NCBI RefSeq assembly: GCF_014117265.1
Contig: NZ_CP059833.1
Location: 682,001-746,000, forward strand
Origin: Corynebacterium hindlerae
GTDB lineage: Bacteria > Actinomycetota > Actinomycetes > Mycobacteriales > Mycobacteriaceae
DNA: 64,000 nucleotides
Direction of reading: 5' to 3'
Shown here: piece by piece, positions 53,683-61,593 of the stretch
Position numbering within the stretch: position 1 is the first letter of the stretch
Layout: the number at the start of each line of letters is the position of its first letter
The notes under the pieces: generated by a model
What the model saw: the letters and a program-made list of their open reading frames with translations, nothing else
What the model was told of the DNA's origin: nothing
Database searches by the model: none
Program-made: the position numbers and the translations under genes

Positions 53683-54185
53683 CCTACCAAGCGATTTGGG
53701 CGCAGTCCCGCGATGGTGTGATCGGCGACGGCACGGACATGCCCTGGCACCTACCTGAGGACCTGAAACACTTCAAGGACACTACCCTCGGCCAGCCGGT
53801 ACTCATGGGCCGCGCCACCTGGGAATCCATCCCGAAGAAGTTCCGCCCCCTGCCGGGCCGTGACAATTACGTCTTGTCCAGCCGAGAGGCGGGCACGTGG
53901 TCGGAAGGCGCGCAGGTGGTGACGGAGCTGCCGCTTATCGACGCCTGGATCATCGGAGGCGGCAAAGTCTACGCGGCTACTCTCCCTGCGGTTTCCCGAG
54001 CGGTAGTGACGGAGATCGATGTGGAGCTCGCGGGAATCCCCGGCGCGGTGCATGCCCCAGCCCTGGCAGGTTTCACCCTGGTTGCAGCGACGCCGTGGCA
54101 CACCTCCGAGCAGGGACATCTCCTGGCTGACGAGGAGAAAACCCCGCTGAAATACCGCTTTCTTACTTACGAAAGGATTTCTTAA
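53679..54185 (+). CDS. folA: Dihydrofolate reductase
   Basis: 168 residues. Reduces DHF produced by ThyA. Motifs [60 protein letters not shown] and [32 protein letters not shown] start overlapping the thyA TGA (GTGTGA). The substrate-binding acidic residue in MPWHLPEDL is kept. Confidence 0.96.
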   Translation: MTYQAIWAQSRDGVIGDGTDMPWHLPEDLKHFKDTTLGQPVLMGRATWESIPKKFRPLPGRDNYVLSSREAGTWSEGAQVVTELPLIDAWIIGGGKVYAATLPAVSRAVVTEIDVELAGIPGAVHAPALAGFTLVAATPWHTSEQGHLLADEEKTPLKYRFLTYERIS

Positions 54186-54187
54186 CG

Positions 54188-54436
54188 ATGGCTGATTTCA
54201 AGATTTACACCACCGAGTGGTGCCCGTTCTGCCAGAAGCTGGTCGCAGCTTTGGACGAGGCGAACATCCCCTACACCCGGATCGATGTGGAGGAGGACGC
54301 GGAGGCGGCCGCGTGGGTGGAGTCCGTCAATGGCGGCGACCGGATCGTACCGACGGTCGTGTACCCGGACAGTTCTCACGCAACGAACCCGCAGCCTAAG
54401 GTGGCCGTGCGGAAGTACACCCGCCTTACTTCCTAA
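54188..54436 (+). CDS. mrx1: Mycoredoxin (glutaredoxin-like)
   Basis: 82 residues, thioredoxin fold. Active site Cys12-Pro-Phe-Cys15, the cis-Pro segment RIVPTVVYPD and the C-terminal ATNPQPKVAV typical of Mrx1. It reduces mycothiol-mixed disulfides on proteins. It starts two bases after folA and its 3' end overlaps that of convergent cobF by 11 bases. Confidence 0.92.
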   Translation: MADFKIYTTEWCPFCQKLVAALDEANIPYTRIDVEEDAEAAAWVESVNGGDRIVPTVVYPDSSHATNPQPKVAVRKYTRLTS

Positions 54437-55142
54437 GCAGGTAGATATCCATAATCCAGCCGTGCTTCTCTCGGAGTGCGGCTTTTTCTTGTGCCAAGTC
54501 CGCGCCGATGTCGGAGACGATCCCGTGCCGGAGGACTTGCTTGTCGCTGCCCACGTAGGCACCCCACCAGATTTCGGCCTCAGGCACGTGCATCCACGCC
54601 GCTCCCCCATCAAGCATCACGACGGTGTTGGACGTTGATCCTTCCCGTAACGCTCGGCCAGTGGTGATGCGGATGTCTTCGCCGATGCGGTTGAGCAGGA
54701 TTCCGTGCGCTGCGGTCAGCGCTTGTACGGCGGTGATCCCGGGGCTCACGGAGACGGTGCACTCGAGCCCGAGGCCACGCATCCTTTCGATGATTCGCAG
54801 GGTCGAGTCGTAGAGTGACGGATCACCCCATACCAGGAACGCGATGGTGCCTTCGGCGGGCATGGCGTCGATAAGCAGCTGTGCGCGCGCCTGGTGCCAC
54901 CTCTCCACCTCCGCTTTGTAGTCGTCGGGGTTGCGGTCGCGCTCCGGGTCGGTCACCGAAATGATCGGGGTGCCGGGCGCATGCTTCTCGACGATCTCCC
55001 GCCGCAACTCAAGCAGATCAGATTTCGCGTCGCCTTTATCCAGCGCTAACACCGCGCTCGCGGATTGCAGGGCTGCGATCCCCTGCAGCGTCATGTGATC
55101 CGGGTTTCCGGCACCAATACCGATAACTTCAATGTGTCGCAT
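54426..55142 (-). CDS. cobF: Precorrin-6A synthase (deacetylating), CobF
   Basis: 238 residues of the SAM-dependent tetrapyrrole methylase family: IEVIGIGAGNPDHMTLQGIAALQSA, FLVWGDPSLYDSTLRIIERMRGLG, VSVSPGITAVQALTAAHGILLNRIGEDIRITTGR. CobF methylates C1 with loss of acetate in aerobic cobalamin synthesis. No other cob gene is near, as is usual for lone cobF genes in corynebacteria. The convergent end overlaps mrx1. A terminator hairpin lies just upstream. Confidence 0.9.
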   Translation of the reverse strand: MRHIEVIGIGAGNPDHMTLQGIAALQSASAVLALDKGDAKSDLLELRREIVEKHAPGTPIISVTDPERDRNPDDYKAEVERWHQARAQLLIDAMPAEGTIAFLVWGDPSLYDSTLRIIERMRGLGLECTVSVSPGITAVQALTAAHGILLNRIGEDIRITTGRALREGSTSNTVVMLDGGAAWMHVPEAEIWWGAYVGSDKQVLRHGIVSDIGADLAQEKAALREKHGWIMDIYLLRK

Positions 55143-55156
55143 ATGTTCTACTTTAG

Positions 55157-55191
55157 GAAAAAGAAAAGCGCCGCCCGGAGCTGGGTGGCGC
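55157..55191 (-). terminator. Intrinsic terminator of the small gene upstream of cobF
   Basis: On the minus strand GCGCCACCC-AGCTCC-GGGCGGCGC followed by TTTTCTTTTT. It sits between the 91-residue gene and the cobF start, leaving only about 14 bases for a cobF promoter or leader, so cobF may depend on read-through or on a promoter within the hairpin. Confidence 0.82.
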
Positions 55192-55206
55192 GTAAATCAT
55201 CGTGGC

Positions 55207-55482
55207 TTATTCTTCGTCTTCCGAGAAGATTTCAGCCATCTCCTCTGGGGAAAGACCGGTGTGGGACTGGTTGAACTGAGCGGAGAAGATCTGCTGCAGG
55301 TACAGCTCACACACAGCGGACAGCTGCTTAGCGTCGTACTTGTTCAGCAGCATCAGACGCTTCTTGGTGCCGTCTTCCTGCAGCTCCTCAACGGAAAGCA
55401 CTGGAACGTCATTCTTGGTAACGATGCGAGCCAAGATGTCGCGACGGTTAACATCAGTAAAGGTTGGCTTGATCTCGGCCAT
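55207..55482 (-). CDS. Conserved small protein of unknown function
   Basis: 91 residues (MAEIKPTFTDVNRRDILARIVTKNDVPVLSVEELQEDG ... CELYLQQIFSAQF ... EEMAEIFSEDEE). Codon use and a dedicated terminator support a real gene. No known domain; acidic C-terminus. The ATG at 55482 is taken over an in-frame codon nine bases upstream. Typical of corynebacterial core genomes by my recollection. Confidence 0.7.
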   Translation of the reverse strand: MAEIKPTFTDVNRRDILARIVTKNDVPVLSVEELQEDGTKKRLMLLNKYDAKQLSAVCELYLQQIFSAQFNQSHTGLSPEEMAEIFSEDEE

Positions 55483-55651
55483 TCTAAACACCCATTTCTT
55501 CTAAGTCGTGAGTACGTCTGACTACAGCCTATGCCTAAATGACTAGATTTCGCTGCAAAACCATTTATTCAGTCCCCCAAAAGTGTCCCCCCTCCCGGTG
55601 ATTTGGTCTTCGGGTGCGGTGCGCTAAACTTTGTTGCGTTGCTTTGCAACG

Positions 55652-55724
55652 GCCCTTGTAGCTCAGTGGATAGAGCACGGCTCTCCTAAAGCCGGTGTCG
55701 GAGGTTCGATTCCTCTCAGGGGCG
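55652..55724 (+). tRNA. tRNA-Arg (anticodon CCT)
   Basis: A 73-base cloverleaf: acceptor GCCCTTG / CAGGGGC, D-arm AGCTCAGTGGATAGAGC, anticodon stem ACGGCT / AGCCGG-type with loop CTCCTAA (anticodon CCT), TPsiC GGAGGTTCGATTCCTCT, discriminator G. CCA is not encoded. TTGGTC (55603-55608), 16 bases, TAAACT (55625-55630) form a good promoter. It is the boundary of the accessory region downstream and a typical integration site, though no direct repeat of its 3' end was found. Confidence 0.95.
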
Positions 55725-55793
55725 CTTTTGGGAAATTCGTAGTACTACCTGCGAAAATTCCTAAAACTAAGCGCCTAGCGTGATTACAAAGGG

Positions 55794-55831
55794 AAATCCC
55801 CGAAACATCTACAGTTTCGGGGATTTTTCAT
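55794..55831 (+). terminator. Terminator downstream of tRNA-Arg
   Basis: AAATCCCCGAAAC / GTTTCGGGGATTT perfect stem with a 7-base loop and TTTTT. Confidence 0.9.
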
Positions 55832-55936
55832 GTTGTTGTGGCGGCTCAAGTCACAATTTAAGGCTTCAAAACGTCGATTTTCGACACCTGACAACGACCT
55901 GTAGACCGCCAACCTGTGAAGGTTGAAACGGTCTGT

Positions 55937-57586
55937 CTAGGCGGCTTCACACTGCGGCGGAGCGTTGGCTTCTCTAATGTCTCCGAGGAACTCGTCTGAG
56001 AGTCGCCGGCCTCGTGGAGGTGTCGGAGGTTTTGGCTTCTCGTTGAAATTGACAACAAGCCTATGCAGGTAACGGCGAACAAGGCCCACGTTCACGCTGA
56101 CACAACCGAGCGCAACAAAAACGGCGTTAGCAGTAAAACCTCTCACCATTCTTGTGGTCTGATCCGCAAGGCTCGCGTAACGACCGCCTTTCAGCAGGTC
56201 ATTGCGGCTTTCGATGGTATTGCGACCACGGTAATAGATTGCAGCCCACCCAGACGTAGCCCAACGAGGCCCCTGCTGCGCGTATTTAGCTCCCATCTCG
56301 AAAGGAATGGACAGTGTACGCTGGCCCTTCAGCAACCCCTTTTAGCAGAGGCTTCGGTGGTAGGTCTGATTTCAACGCTTTCACGAGGCTGCATGGAGCG
56401 TCTGCAGGTACAGGAATACCTGGCACCTCGACAGTCGTGTAGCGACCGTAGGACGCGGCATTGTAGTAGACGACTGAACCATCCGGCTTCGTCGTCTTGA
56501 GACGCAGCCGGTAAGGGGCACGTGCGTCGATACGTGACTAAAAAAACCTATTCCGTGATAGTTCCAGCAGCGAAATCTATGCCCGCATTTTCAGATTCTT
56601 AGGCATGCATGCGAGGTACCAATGGCCGTCGATGAGCTCCGCGCCTTCATAGCTCAACTTCACACCCATAGAATCGACTCTTTGATCGCCCATCATCCTA
56701 TAGCCGGCACGTCGCAGCGGCAAAGCCAGATTCTCTGGTTTTGAGTTCGGCAGATAAGCGCGGTCACCGATGAAATACCCCTTCGGGGGCTCGGCATCTT
56801 TGATGATGTGCGTGAGAGCATCGACGGCGCGTTTGCCGATGTTGTGGCCTGGCTTGTCGAGCGACATGCCAACAATCAGACTTGGCATGCCGTCATCGGT
56901 CGCAGGGAAAGTCATCGACGCGATAGTCGCCTCGTCGTACCGTTGTTCGCAGCCTTCAGCGGAGTACCGTCCACTGCAACAGAACCTTCCCAGCGGTCGA
57001 AATTCTCTTCACCAATCAGACGTGCAGCTGCCATGATGAGCCTCGAATTGAACAGCGTCAGTCGCTTCCTGCGCATCTCTATGAACTCTTTGTCACAAGA
57101 CGCGACTGCTTCCGCGTACTCTTCTTTCGTCAAGCGTCTCTTGTAAGAGATTTCGGGATAGAGATCCATGAAACGCATGATGGAATGCCAGCTGAACCAG
57201 ACCCTGTTGTACCAGCACTTACGCCCAACTTTGGACACGTAATCGTCACGATCACGAGATGGAAGCCCAAGATGTTTGAGAGCATTATCGGCGGCTCGGT
57301 CGGTGATGATTTGAGCAGCTTTTGTGAGGTGCATCGGCTGGTTATCAATTGCCAGCACCACCATAAGGATCAGCGTGGTACGGAGGGAAACAATGCGTGG
57401 CCGGCCACCTCGGGACGGGTCCTGACCATCTTCTTCAGCCCACAGTTCAAGCAGATCCATCACACCGGAATCATCTACGACATCGATGGCCGTCTTGAGT
57501 TTCGCTACGTCAACACGGTCGATGTACGCGAGTCCGACGTCTGCTGGTGTGCCGTCTGCACGGAGTGCTTGCCTATGGTGAAACAC
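55937..57586 (-). pseudogene. Decayed DDE-type transposase
   Basis: One transposase split over several frames. Residues from 57586 to about 56930 read MFHHRQALRADGTPADVG ... SVAVDGTPLKAANNGTT (first catalytic D). The reading then moves frame to ATIASMTFPATDDG ... GYFIGDRAYLPNS (second D), ending with a stop at 56577. It continues with IDARAPYRLRLK in a shifted frame after two stops, and finishes as LKGQRTLSIPFEMGAKYAQ ... GRNTIESRNDLLKGG (catalytic E) from 56335. At least three frameshifts and two stop codons make it non-functional. No programmed-frameshift heptamer is seen. Clear terminal inverted repeats were not recognised. Confidence 0.85.
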
Positions 57587-57892
57587 TGAAATTTCCCTCC
57601 TTCCTGTTTGTGAGTTGCTGAAATAGACCTACGCCTGACAGACGCGGCCTTGGGATCGGAGGTGGGTTATGCGGAAATGCGGGAAGTGTGAACTGGCTGG
57701 ATCATTTTTATCGCCTTTCTGTGTCCGTGTAAGCTGCGGAGTTTCGTACTGTGACCCGCTATTGGTCGTTACATGAACCGCTATCTCCATTATGCTACCG
57801 TCCACACGGGAGAAATTCAATTTAATATCGAATTCTTTTTCGAAGTTAGGAATTCCAATTTGAATCGAGATTCCGGCCACTAGACTGAGTAG
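57587..57892. other. Region between the transposase remnant and the first HTH gene
   Basis: About 300 bases of lower-GC sequence. A minus-strand frame (57629-57880, 83 codons) has no recognisable domain and no convincing ribosome-binding site, so I do not call it. Just before the HTH gene, TAGACT (57881-57886) sits six bases from the ATG and a TTTGAA-like -35 sits 16 bases further up, suggesting a leaderless transcript. Confidence 0.45.
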
Positions 57893-58255
57893 ATGCCTGT
57901 TATGTCAGCACCTGTCGAGTTGTATCCCGAGTGGCCGAGACGTGAGTGCCGCCGAAATCAGGTTCACGAACGTGTTCGACTTGCAGCCCTTAAGCTGAAG
58001 GACTTCATCGACACCAGCACTGAGCTGGGAAGCATCAACAAGGTAGCCGACAAATGCAAGATGCCGCGAAGCACCGTCGGTGATTTTCTGGCAGGTAGGT
58101 GTTGGCCTTCCGCTCTGACAATCGCCCAGCTTGAAGTCGGCCTGAACATTGACCTCGGAGCCGGCGACACAGGTCTCCAGTACGAATTCACACTTGATGA
58201 CCCGCCCACGATGGACGAGCTGTGTGACACGATCTTCGGAGACCTAGATAAATGA
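57893..58255 (+). CDS. Helix-turn-helix protein with YPxWP motif (paralogue 1)
   Basis: 120 residues. YPEWP at residues 11-15, a long helix (VHERVRLAALKLKDF), then an XRE-like HTH (INKVADKCKMPRSTVGDFLAGRCWPSALTIAQLEVGL, about 48-84). It is distantly paralogous to the protein at 59137-59490. No catalytic domain; probably a small DNA-binding regulator or accessory protein of the mobile region. A terminator follows at 58366. Start at ATG 57893, near a probable transcription start. Confidence 0.75.
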   Translation: MPVMSAPVELYPEWPRRECRRNQVHERVRLAALKLKDFIDTSTELGSINKVADKCKMPRSTVGDFLAGRCWPSALTIAQLEVGLNIDLGAGDTGLQYEFTLDDPPTMDELCDTIFGDLDK

Positions 58256-58365
58256 CATGCTTTTATCGTCGTCGACACTGTGTCCTCTCTCGGGAAAAGT
58301 GTCACAAGATTCAGCGTTGAGGCAGGTCCAGCTACAAATCTTCTGGCCGGTACGTCGACAACAAA

Positions 58366-58398
58366 AGCCCCGTCACCCAGCTACAGGTGACGGGGGGA
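58366..58398. terminator. Bidirectional terminator between HTH gene 1 and the minus-strand hypothetical pair
   Basis: CCCCGTCACC / GGTGACGGGG stem with an 8-base loop; A/T-rich flanks on both sides. Confidence 0.85.
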
Positions 58399-58412
58399 TA
58401 AATGTTTGTACC

Positions 58413-58646
58413 TTATCTGCTTTGCAGACGCCACATCCACTTCCGGATCGCTACGTAGCCCGGGTACCACGGTTCATCAGGCTCGGAGAATTGTGCTCGA
58501 TGCAGCAGCCGCGGCATCGTCATGATTTCCAGATACCTGCTCCATTCTTCACCTAGCTCTGGTACATCGTAAGGAAATTCGCTCAGGTCATTTGCTGTAA
58601 TTCCGAAGCTGGCAATGAGTTTCTTGTCGTGCTCCCAGATCTTGAT
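58413..58646 (-). CDS. Hypothetical protein, in frame behind an amber stop; non-standard start or broken C-terminal half
   Basis: 77 codons (IKIWEHDKKLIASFGITANDLSEFPYDVPELGEEW ... EPWYPGYVAIRKWMWRLQSR) lie in the same frame as the gene just upstream, separated only by its TAG (58658-58656) and three codons. No ATG, GTG or TTG opens the frame. TAGGAG overlaps the stop and is followed six bases later by ATC (58646), so either translation restarts at ATC, or TAG is read through, or one 182-residue gene was split by a nonsense mutation. Composition and the Trp-rich, ordered sequence argue that it is or was coding. No domain recognised. Confidence 0.55.
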   Translation of the reverse strand: MKIWEHDKKLIASFGITANDLSEFPYDVPELGEEWSRYLEIMTMPRLLHRAQFSEPDEPWYPGYVAIRKWMWRLQSR

Positions 58647-58655
58647 AGCAGTCTC

Positions 58656-58961
58656 CTACATCCACCGTGCAGCATCAATATAAGACTCAACGAGCTCACG
58701 ATGATCAATGTCTTCGATACCCAAAAGGATCTCTGACGCCACCTCGTCGAAATCACGATTCTCGCGGTTCACCGTCTCAACGAACTTGTGATACTCCTCC
58801 GGAGCTTTGTCAGGATTTTCGACAAATTCGGTAATCACGAACACGGGTTTACCTGCGAGAACATCAACAACATTCTCCGTTGGGATACCGCGACACGGTA
58901 TGTATTGCCGCCTTCTACATCCGATAATAAAGAGTCCTTCGACGTTGACTGGACCAGCCAT
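58656..58961 (-). CDS. Hypothetical protein of the accessory region
   Basis: 101 residues. ATG at 58961 with a perfect AAGGAGG site five bases upstream. Sequence: MAGPVNVEGLFIIGCRRRQ, CRGIPTENVVDVLAGKPVFVITEFVE, then an acidic helical part ending DIDHRELVESYIDAARWM. No known family. It ends in TAG; the frame continues as the feature at 58413-58646. Confidence 0.7.
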   Translation of the reverse strand: MAGPVNVEGLFIIGCRRRQYIPCRGIPTENVVDVLAGKPVFVITEFVENPDKAPEEYHKFVETVNRENRDFDEVASEILLGIEDIDHRELVESYIDAARWM

Positions 58962-59136
58962 TTTTCCTCCTTCAGTGTCAGGACACTCATCATGTACGGT
59001 GCGTATCCGCGCCGTCCAACCTTTTGGCCGTTGCATAACTCACGTTGATCCTCGACCTGCTCAAACGTGGTTTCAATCCAACACGAACACCCAGCCTCGC
59101 TGTACACTGTATGAACCACGTGGGCAGGAGGATGAT

Positions 59137-59490
59137 ATGGCAGGTGGCAGAAGACCAGCGAAGAATTTTGCAGCTGAGTACCCGGGTTGGCCGGACATCA
59201 AGGCTGCAGAAGTTGACGATGTCGATGACCGCCGGCTCCTGATTTTCGTCCACCGTCTCCGCGCAGCTGTACGCGATTTCGAGGATCGTGGATGGCTCAC
59301 TTCACACCGCGACCTGGCTCGTCGTATCGGCACCGGACATGCAACGATTCTTCGCGTTTTGCGTGGTGACATGTGGCCTACGGCCGAGACGATTTCAAAG
59401 CTGGAGACTACGTTGGAGAGGGAGTTGTGGCCCCGACAGATTTCCGGTGCCCCAGACACCCGTCCCAACTCTCTGGACAGGTTCCTGTAA
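59137..59490 (+). CDS. Helix-turn-helix protein with YPxWP motif (paralogue 2)
   Basis: 117 residues. YPGWP at 15-19, helix RRLLIFVHRLRAAVRDFEDRG, then an HTH (SHRDLARRIGTGHATILRVLRGDMWPTAETISKLETTL, about 56-93). The pattern L-x-G-x-x-WP-x3-TI-x2-LE-x2-L is shared with paralogue 1. AGGAGG five bases before the ATG. It precedes the recombinase-like gene by 72 bases on the same strand, and is probably its regulator or partner. Confidence 0.78.
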   Translation: MAGGRRPAKNFAAEYPGWPDIKAAEVDDVDDRRLLIFVHRLRAAVRDFEDRGWLTSHRDLARRIGTGHATILRVLRGDMWPTAETISKLETTLERELWPRQISGAPDTRPNSLDRFL

Positions 59491-59562
59491 CCGTATTGCC
59501 GTTAGACTGCATGGCCGGTAGCGTAAATATGGACCATTCAATGACCACAAGAAGCTCTCACC

Positions 59563-60471
59563 ATGCTTGTCACCTCATACCGTCCTCGCGGAGTCCCCGA
59601 TGACCAGTGGAACGCTGTCCGTGACATCGTGATCGAGGTTGGGAAAGTGTATCAGCACGCCCGCCCCGAGAAGCCTGTGCGCGGTTACATGCGTCCGATT
59701 GTTGGCCTTACGCTATTCTGCTGGTTGCAGGGTTACGATCTGAACCTTGAGACGGTGTTTGACTCCGGGTTAGTTGAGTATTTCGCCAACGAAAAATCTT
59801 CCGGCACCAAAGCATCTAAATCTTCGACACATGTCACTCTTCGCGATGTCGGTCGAGTCGTAAACTCGAACTGGGACGGGCACCGCGCTTACTCAACACC
59901 CCCTGCATCGAAGACCACGAAACCGTACACGGAGAAACAGCTGAGCCGTATTTACGACTGGTCGATCTCAGGCAACACTGCCACACAGACACGTGAGCGC
60001 AGTCTGATCTGGTCTCTTGGTCTTGGAGCGGGTCTGACCGCAGCTGAGATGTGCCAAGTCACGTGGGCAGACGTTTTTGTCGATGACGCAGGCGTCATTG
60101 TTCATGTAGCAGGTCGCGTGATCCCTGTTCTTGATCTGTATGCTGACCCGCTTCGAGAAAAACACGAGATCTCTGACGCTTTTGTTCTACGTCCTCGTGT
60201 GTCATCTCGCCGGCCTGATGATGTGGTCACGAGAACTCTCACCCGCTGCGAAGACTATAAGCTTCGTCCGTCTGTGCGTCAGATGCGGGTGACGTGGATC
60301 GTGGTTCGGCTACAAGCTGGGGTTCCTGATGCCTTGTTGTGTTCGGCTGCGGGGTTGCAGAGTCTCAAAAAGTACGAGGTGTACAGGCCGAAGTTGGAAG
60401 GCGATGCTGTGTTGAGGGCGCGCTCCTTGTCCCGCGAGAAGACGGAGTTCAAGGAACTACGTGCTGTGTAG
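59563..60471 (+). CDS. Degenerate tyrosine-recombinase-like protein
   Basis: 302 residues. The N-terminal half resembles a SAM-like core-binding domain. The C-terminal half follows the layout of tyrosine recombinases: LIWSLGLGAGLTAAEMCQVTWADVFVDDAGVIVHVAGRVIPV (box I region), RQMRVTWIVVRLQAGVPDALLCSAAGL (box II region), and KKYEVYRPKL at the end. The box I Arg is replaced by Thr (GLTAAE), the beta-hairpin Lys is not evident, and the H-x-x-R / H pair reads R-Q-M-R-V. Only one Arg and the terminal Tyr could remain, so it is unlikely to recombine DNA on its own. ATG at 59563, weak ribosome-binding site. Confidence 0.6.
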   Translation: MLVTSYRPRGVPDDQWNAVRDIVIEVGKVYQHARPEKPVRGYMRPIVGLTLFCWLQGYDLNLETVFDSGLVEYFANEKSSGTKASKSSTHVTLRDVGRVVNSNWDGHRAYSTPPASKTTKPYTEKQLSRIYDWSISGNTATQTRERSLIWSLGLGAGLTAAEMCQVTWADVFVDDAGVIVHVAGRVIPVLDLYADPLREKHEISDAFVLRPRVSSRRPDDVVTRTLTRCEDYKLRPSVRQMRVTWIVVRLQAGVPDALLCSAAGLQSLKKYEVYRPKLEGDAVLRARSLSREKTEFKELRAV

Positions 60472-60653
60472 CTCTTGAGCGGTCATTTCCTGAACCACAC
60501 TCCCTTCTCAAATGTGACTCACTTCATACTGAAACCATGTTCCAGTTAGTTCCCAGCTCATCGACTATTTGACCACGTTTTTCAAGCTAAGCACTTGTCC
60601 ATAGAAACAATTTTTCCCACTCAGCGGGATTATTTTCGTCCAGAATTACTGTA

Positions 60654-60682
60654 TTGACCTCCTAGAATGGTTCATGAATTAT
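60654..60682 (+). promoter_or_regulatory. Promoter of the DUF4352-type gene
   Basis: TTGACC (60654-60659), 17-base spacer, AATTAT (60677-60682). AGGAAGGA precedes the ATG at 60708. The 180 bases before this, back to the recombinase-like gene, show nothing else. Confidence 0.6.
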
Positions 60683-60707
60683 CCATCTAGGAAGGAAAAG
60701 AGAACAC

Positions 60708-61574
60708 ATGTCTCGTTTCAGTCAGGATCCCAATCCATATGAGGATCCACAGCCGGAGAAGAAGCGCCGGTTGAAGAAGAACCGCGCACAGGAACCTCGC
60801 CAACGGGCTCCACGCGGCTTTGATCCACGCCAGCAGCAGGGTTACGACCCTCGCCAGCAACAACAAGGCTACGGCCCTCGTCAGCAGCAGGGTTACGATC
60901 CGCAGTATCAGCAGTACCAGCAGTACCCACCGCAGCAGATTGTCTATGAAAAGAAGAAGGGCATGCCTTGGTGGGCCAAGCTTCTCGTCGCTTTCGTAGT
61001 GCTCATTGGCATCCCACTTGCCATTTTCGCAGGATGCGCCGCACTGACAACCACTGCAATCGATGAGACTGCCAAAGACCTCGGCGGTGACAAGGCTGTG
61101 GCAGCAGACACGAATGCTCCAGCGCCTACTGAAAACGATGCAGGTATTCCGGAGTTCCAGTTAGGTCAGTCCGCAGTAATCAATGGCGTGACAGCTACCG
61201 TTCAAGATTTCACTCCACAGACAAACTTTGAAGGCAAGCCAGCTGTGTGTTCCAACGTGTCGTTCCAGAATGGAGCGGATCAGCCTTACAGCTTCGACTC
61301 CACAAACTTTAAGCTCAAGCAGCCTTCGGGGGTTACCCAGATGCCTGGCTACATTGGAGACCGTCCTAACGAGCTGAGCTACGGTGAGCTTGCGCCTGGC
61401 GGCAACGTTTCTGGCAAGGTTTGCTGGGATGTAGCTGAGGCAGCAGGTGAGATGGAGATTCAGCTGCAGTTTGACTGGCTCTTCTCTGATGGTCCTAAAC
61501 TATCTGGAAGGCTACCCTCTAACCTGTATTTCCCTTTCCAAGCCCCTGTCCTTGTGACAGGGGTTTCCTTGTGA
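60708..61574 (+). CDS. DUF4352-type membrane-anchored protein with altered C-terminus
   Basis: 288 residues. Cytoplasmic N-terminus rich in DPRQQQGY repeats (about residues 40-75), a membrane segment with a Cys (WWAKLLVAFVVLIGIPLAIFAGCAAL, about 87-112), then an extracytoplasmic immunoglobulin-like DUF4352 domain (LGQSAVINGVTATVQDFTP ... CSNVSFQNGADQPYSFDSTNFKLKQPSG ... LAPGGNVSGKVCWDV). The last 22 residues (GRLPSNLYFPFQAPVLVTGVSL) run through the terminator hairpin. One frame over, the same DNA reads WKATL-stop at 61505-61522, which looks like the true end, so a single-base shift near 61500 probably extended the protein. Confidence 0.82.
   Translation: MSRFSQDPNPYEDPQPEKKRRLKKNRAQEPRQRAPRGFDPRQQQGYDPRQQQQGYGPRQQQGYDPQYQQYQQYPPQQIVYEKKKGMPWWAKLLVAFVVLIGIPLAIFAGCAALTTTAIDETAKDLGGDKAVAADTNAPAPTENDAGIPEFQLGQSAVINGVTATVQDFTPQTNFEGKPAVCSNVSFQNGADQPYSFDSTNFKLKQPSGVTQMPGYIGDRPNELSYGELAPGGNVSGKVCWDVAEAAGEMEIQLQFDWLFSDGPKLSGRLPSNLYFPFQAPVLVTGVSL
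61543..61570 (+). terminator. Terminator of the DUF4352-type gene, inside its reading frame
   Basis: CCCCTGTC / GACAGGGG stem with CTTGT loop and TTTCCTT. It lies within the last ten codons of the annotated frame, which is unusual and supports a frameshift. Confidence 0.75.
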
Positions 61575-61593
61575 CCGGCGCAGCTGTGACCTG

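Noticed and set aside
56577..56930. Programmed frameshifting in the transposase
   Set aside because: No slippery run at the first frame change, and further stops and shifts downstream point to decay.
57629..57880. An 83-codon minus-strand frame before HTH gene 1
   Set aside because: No ribosome-binding site and no domain, and it overlaps the probable promoter of the HTH gene.
58257..58556. A 99-codon plus-strand frame after HTH gene 1
   Set aside because: It crosses a terminator hairpin and is antisense to the hypothetical pair; its translation is Arg/Gln/Pro-rich.
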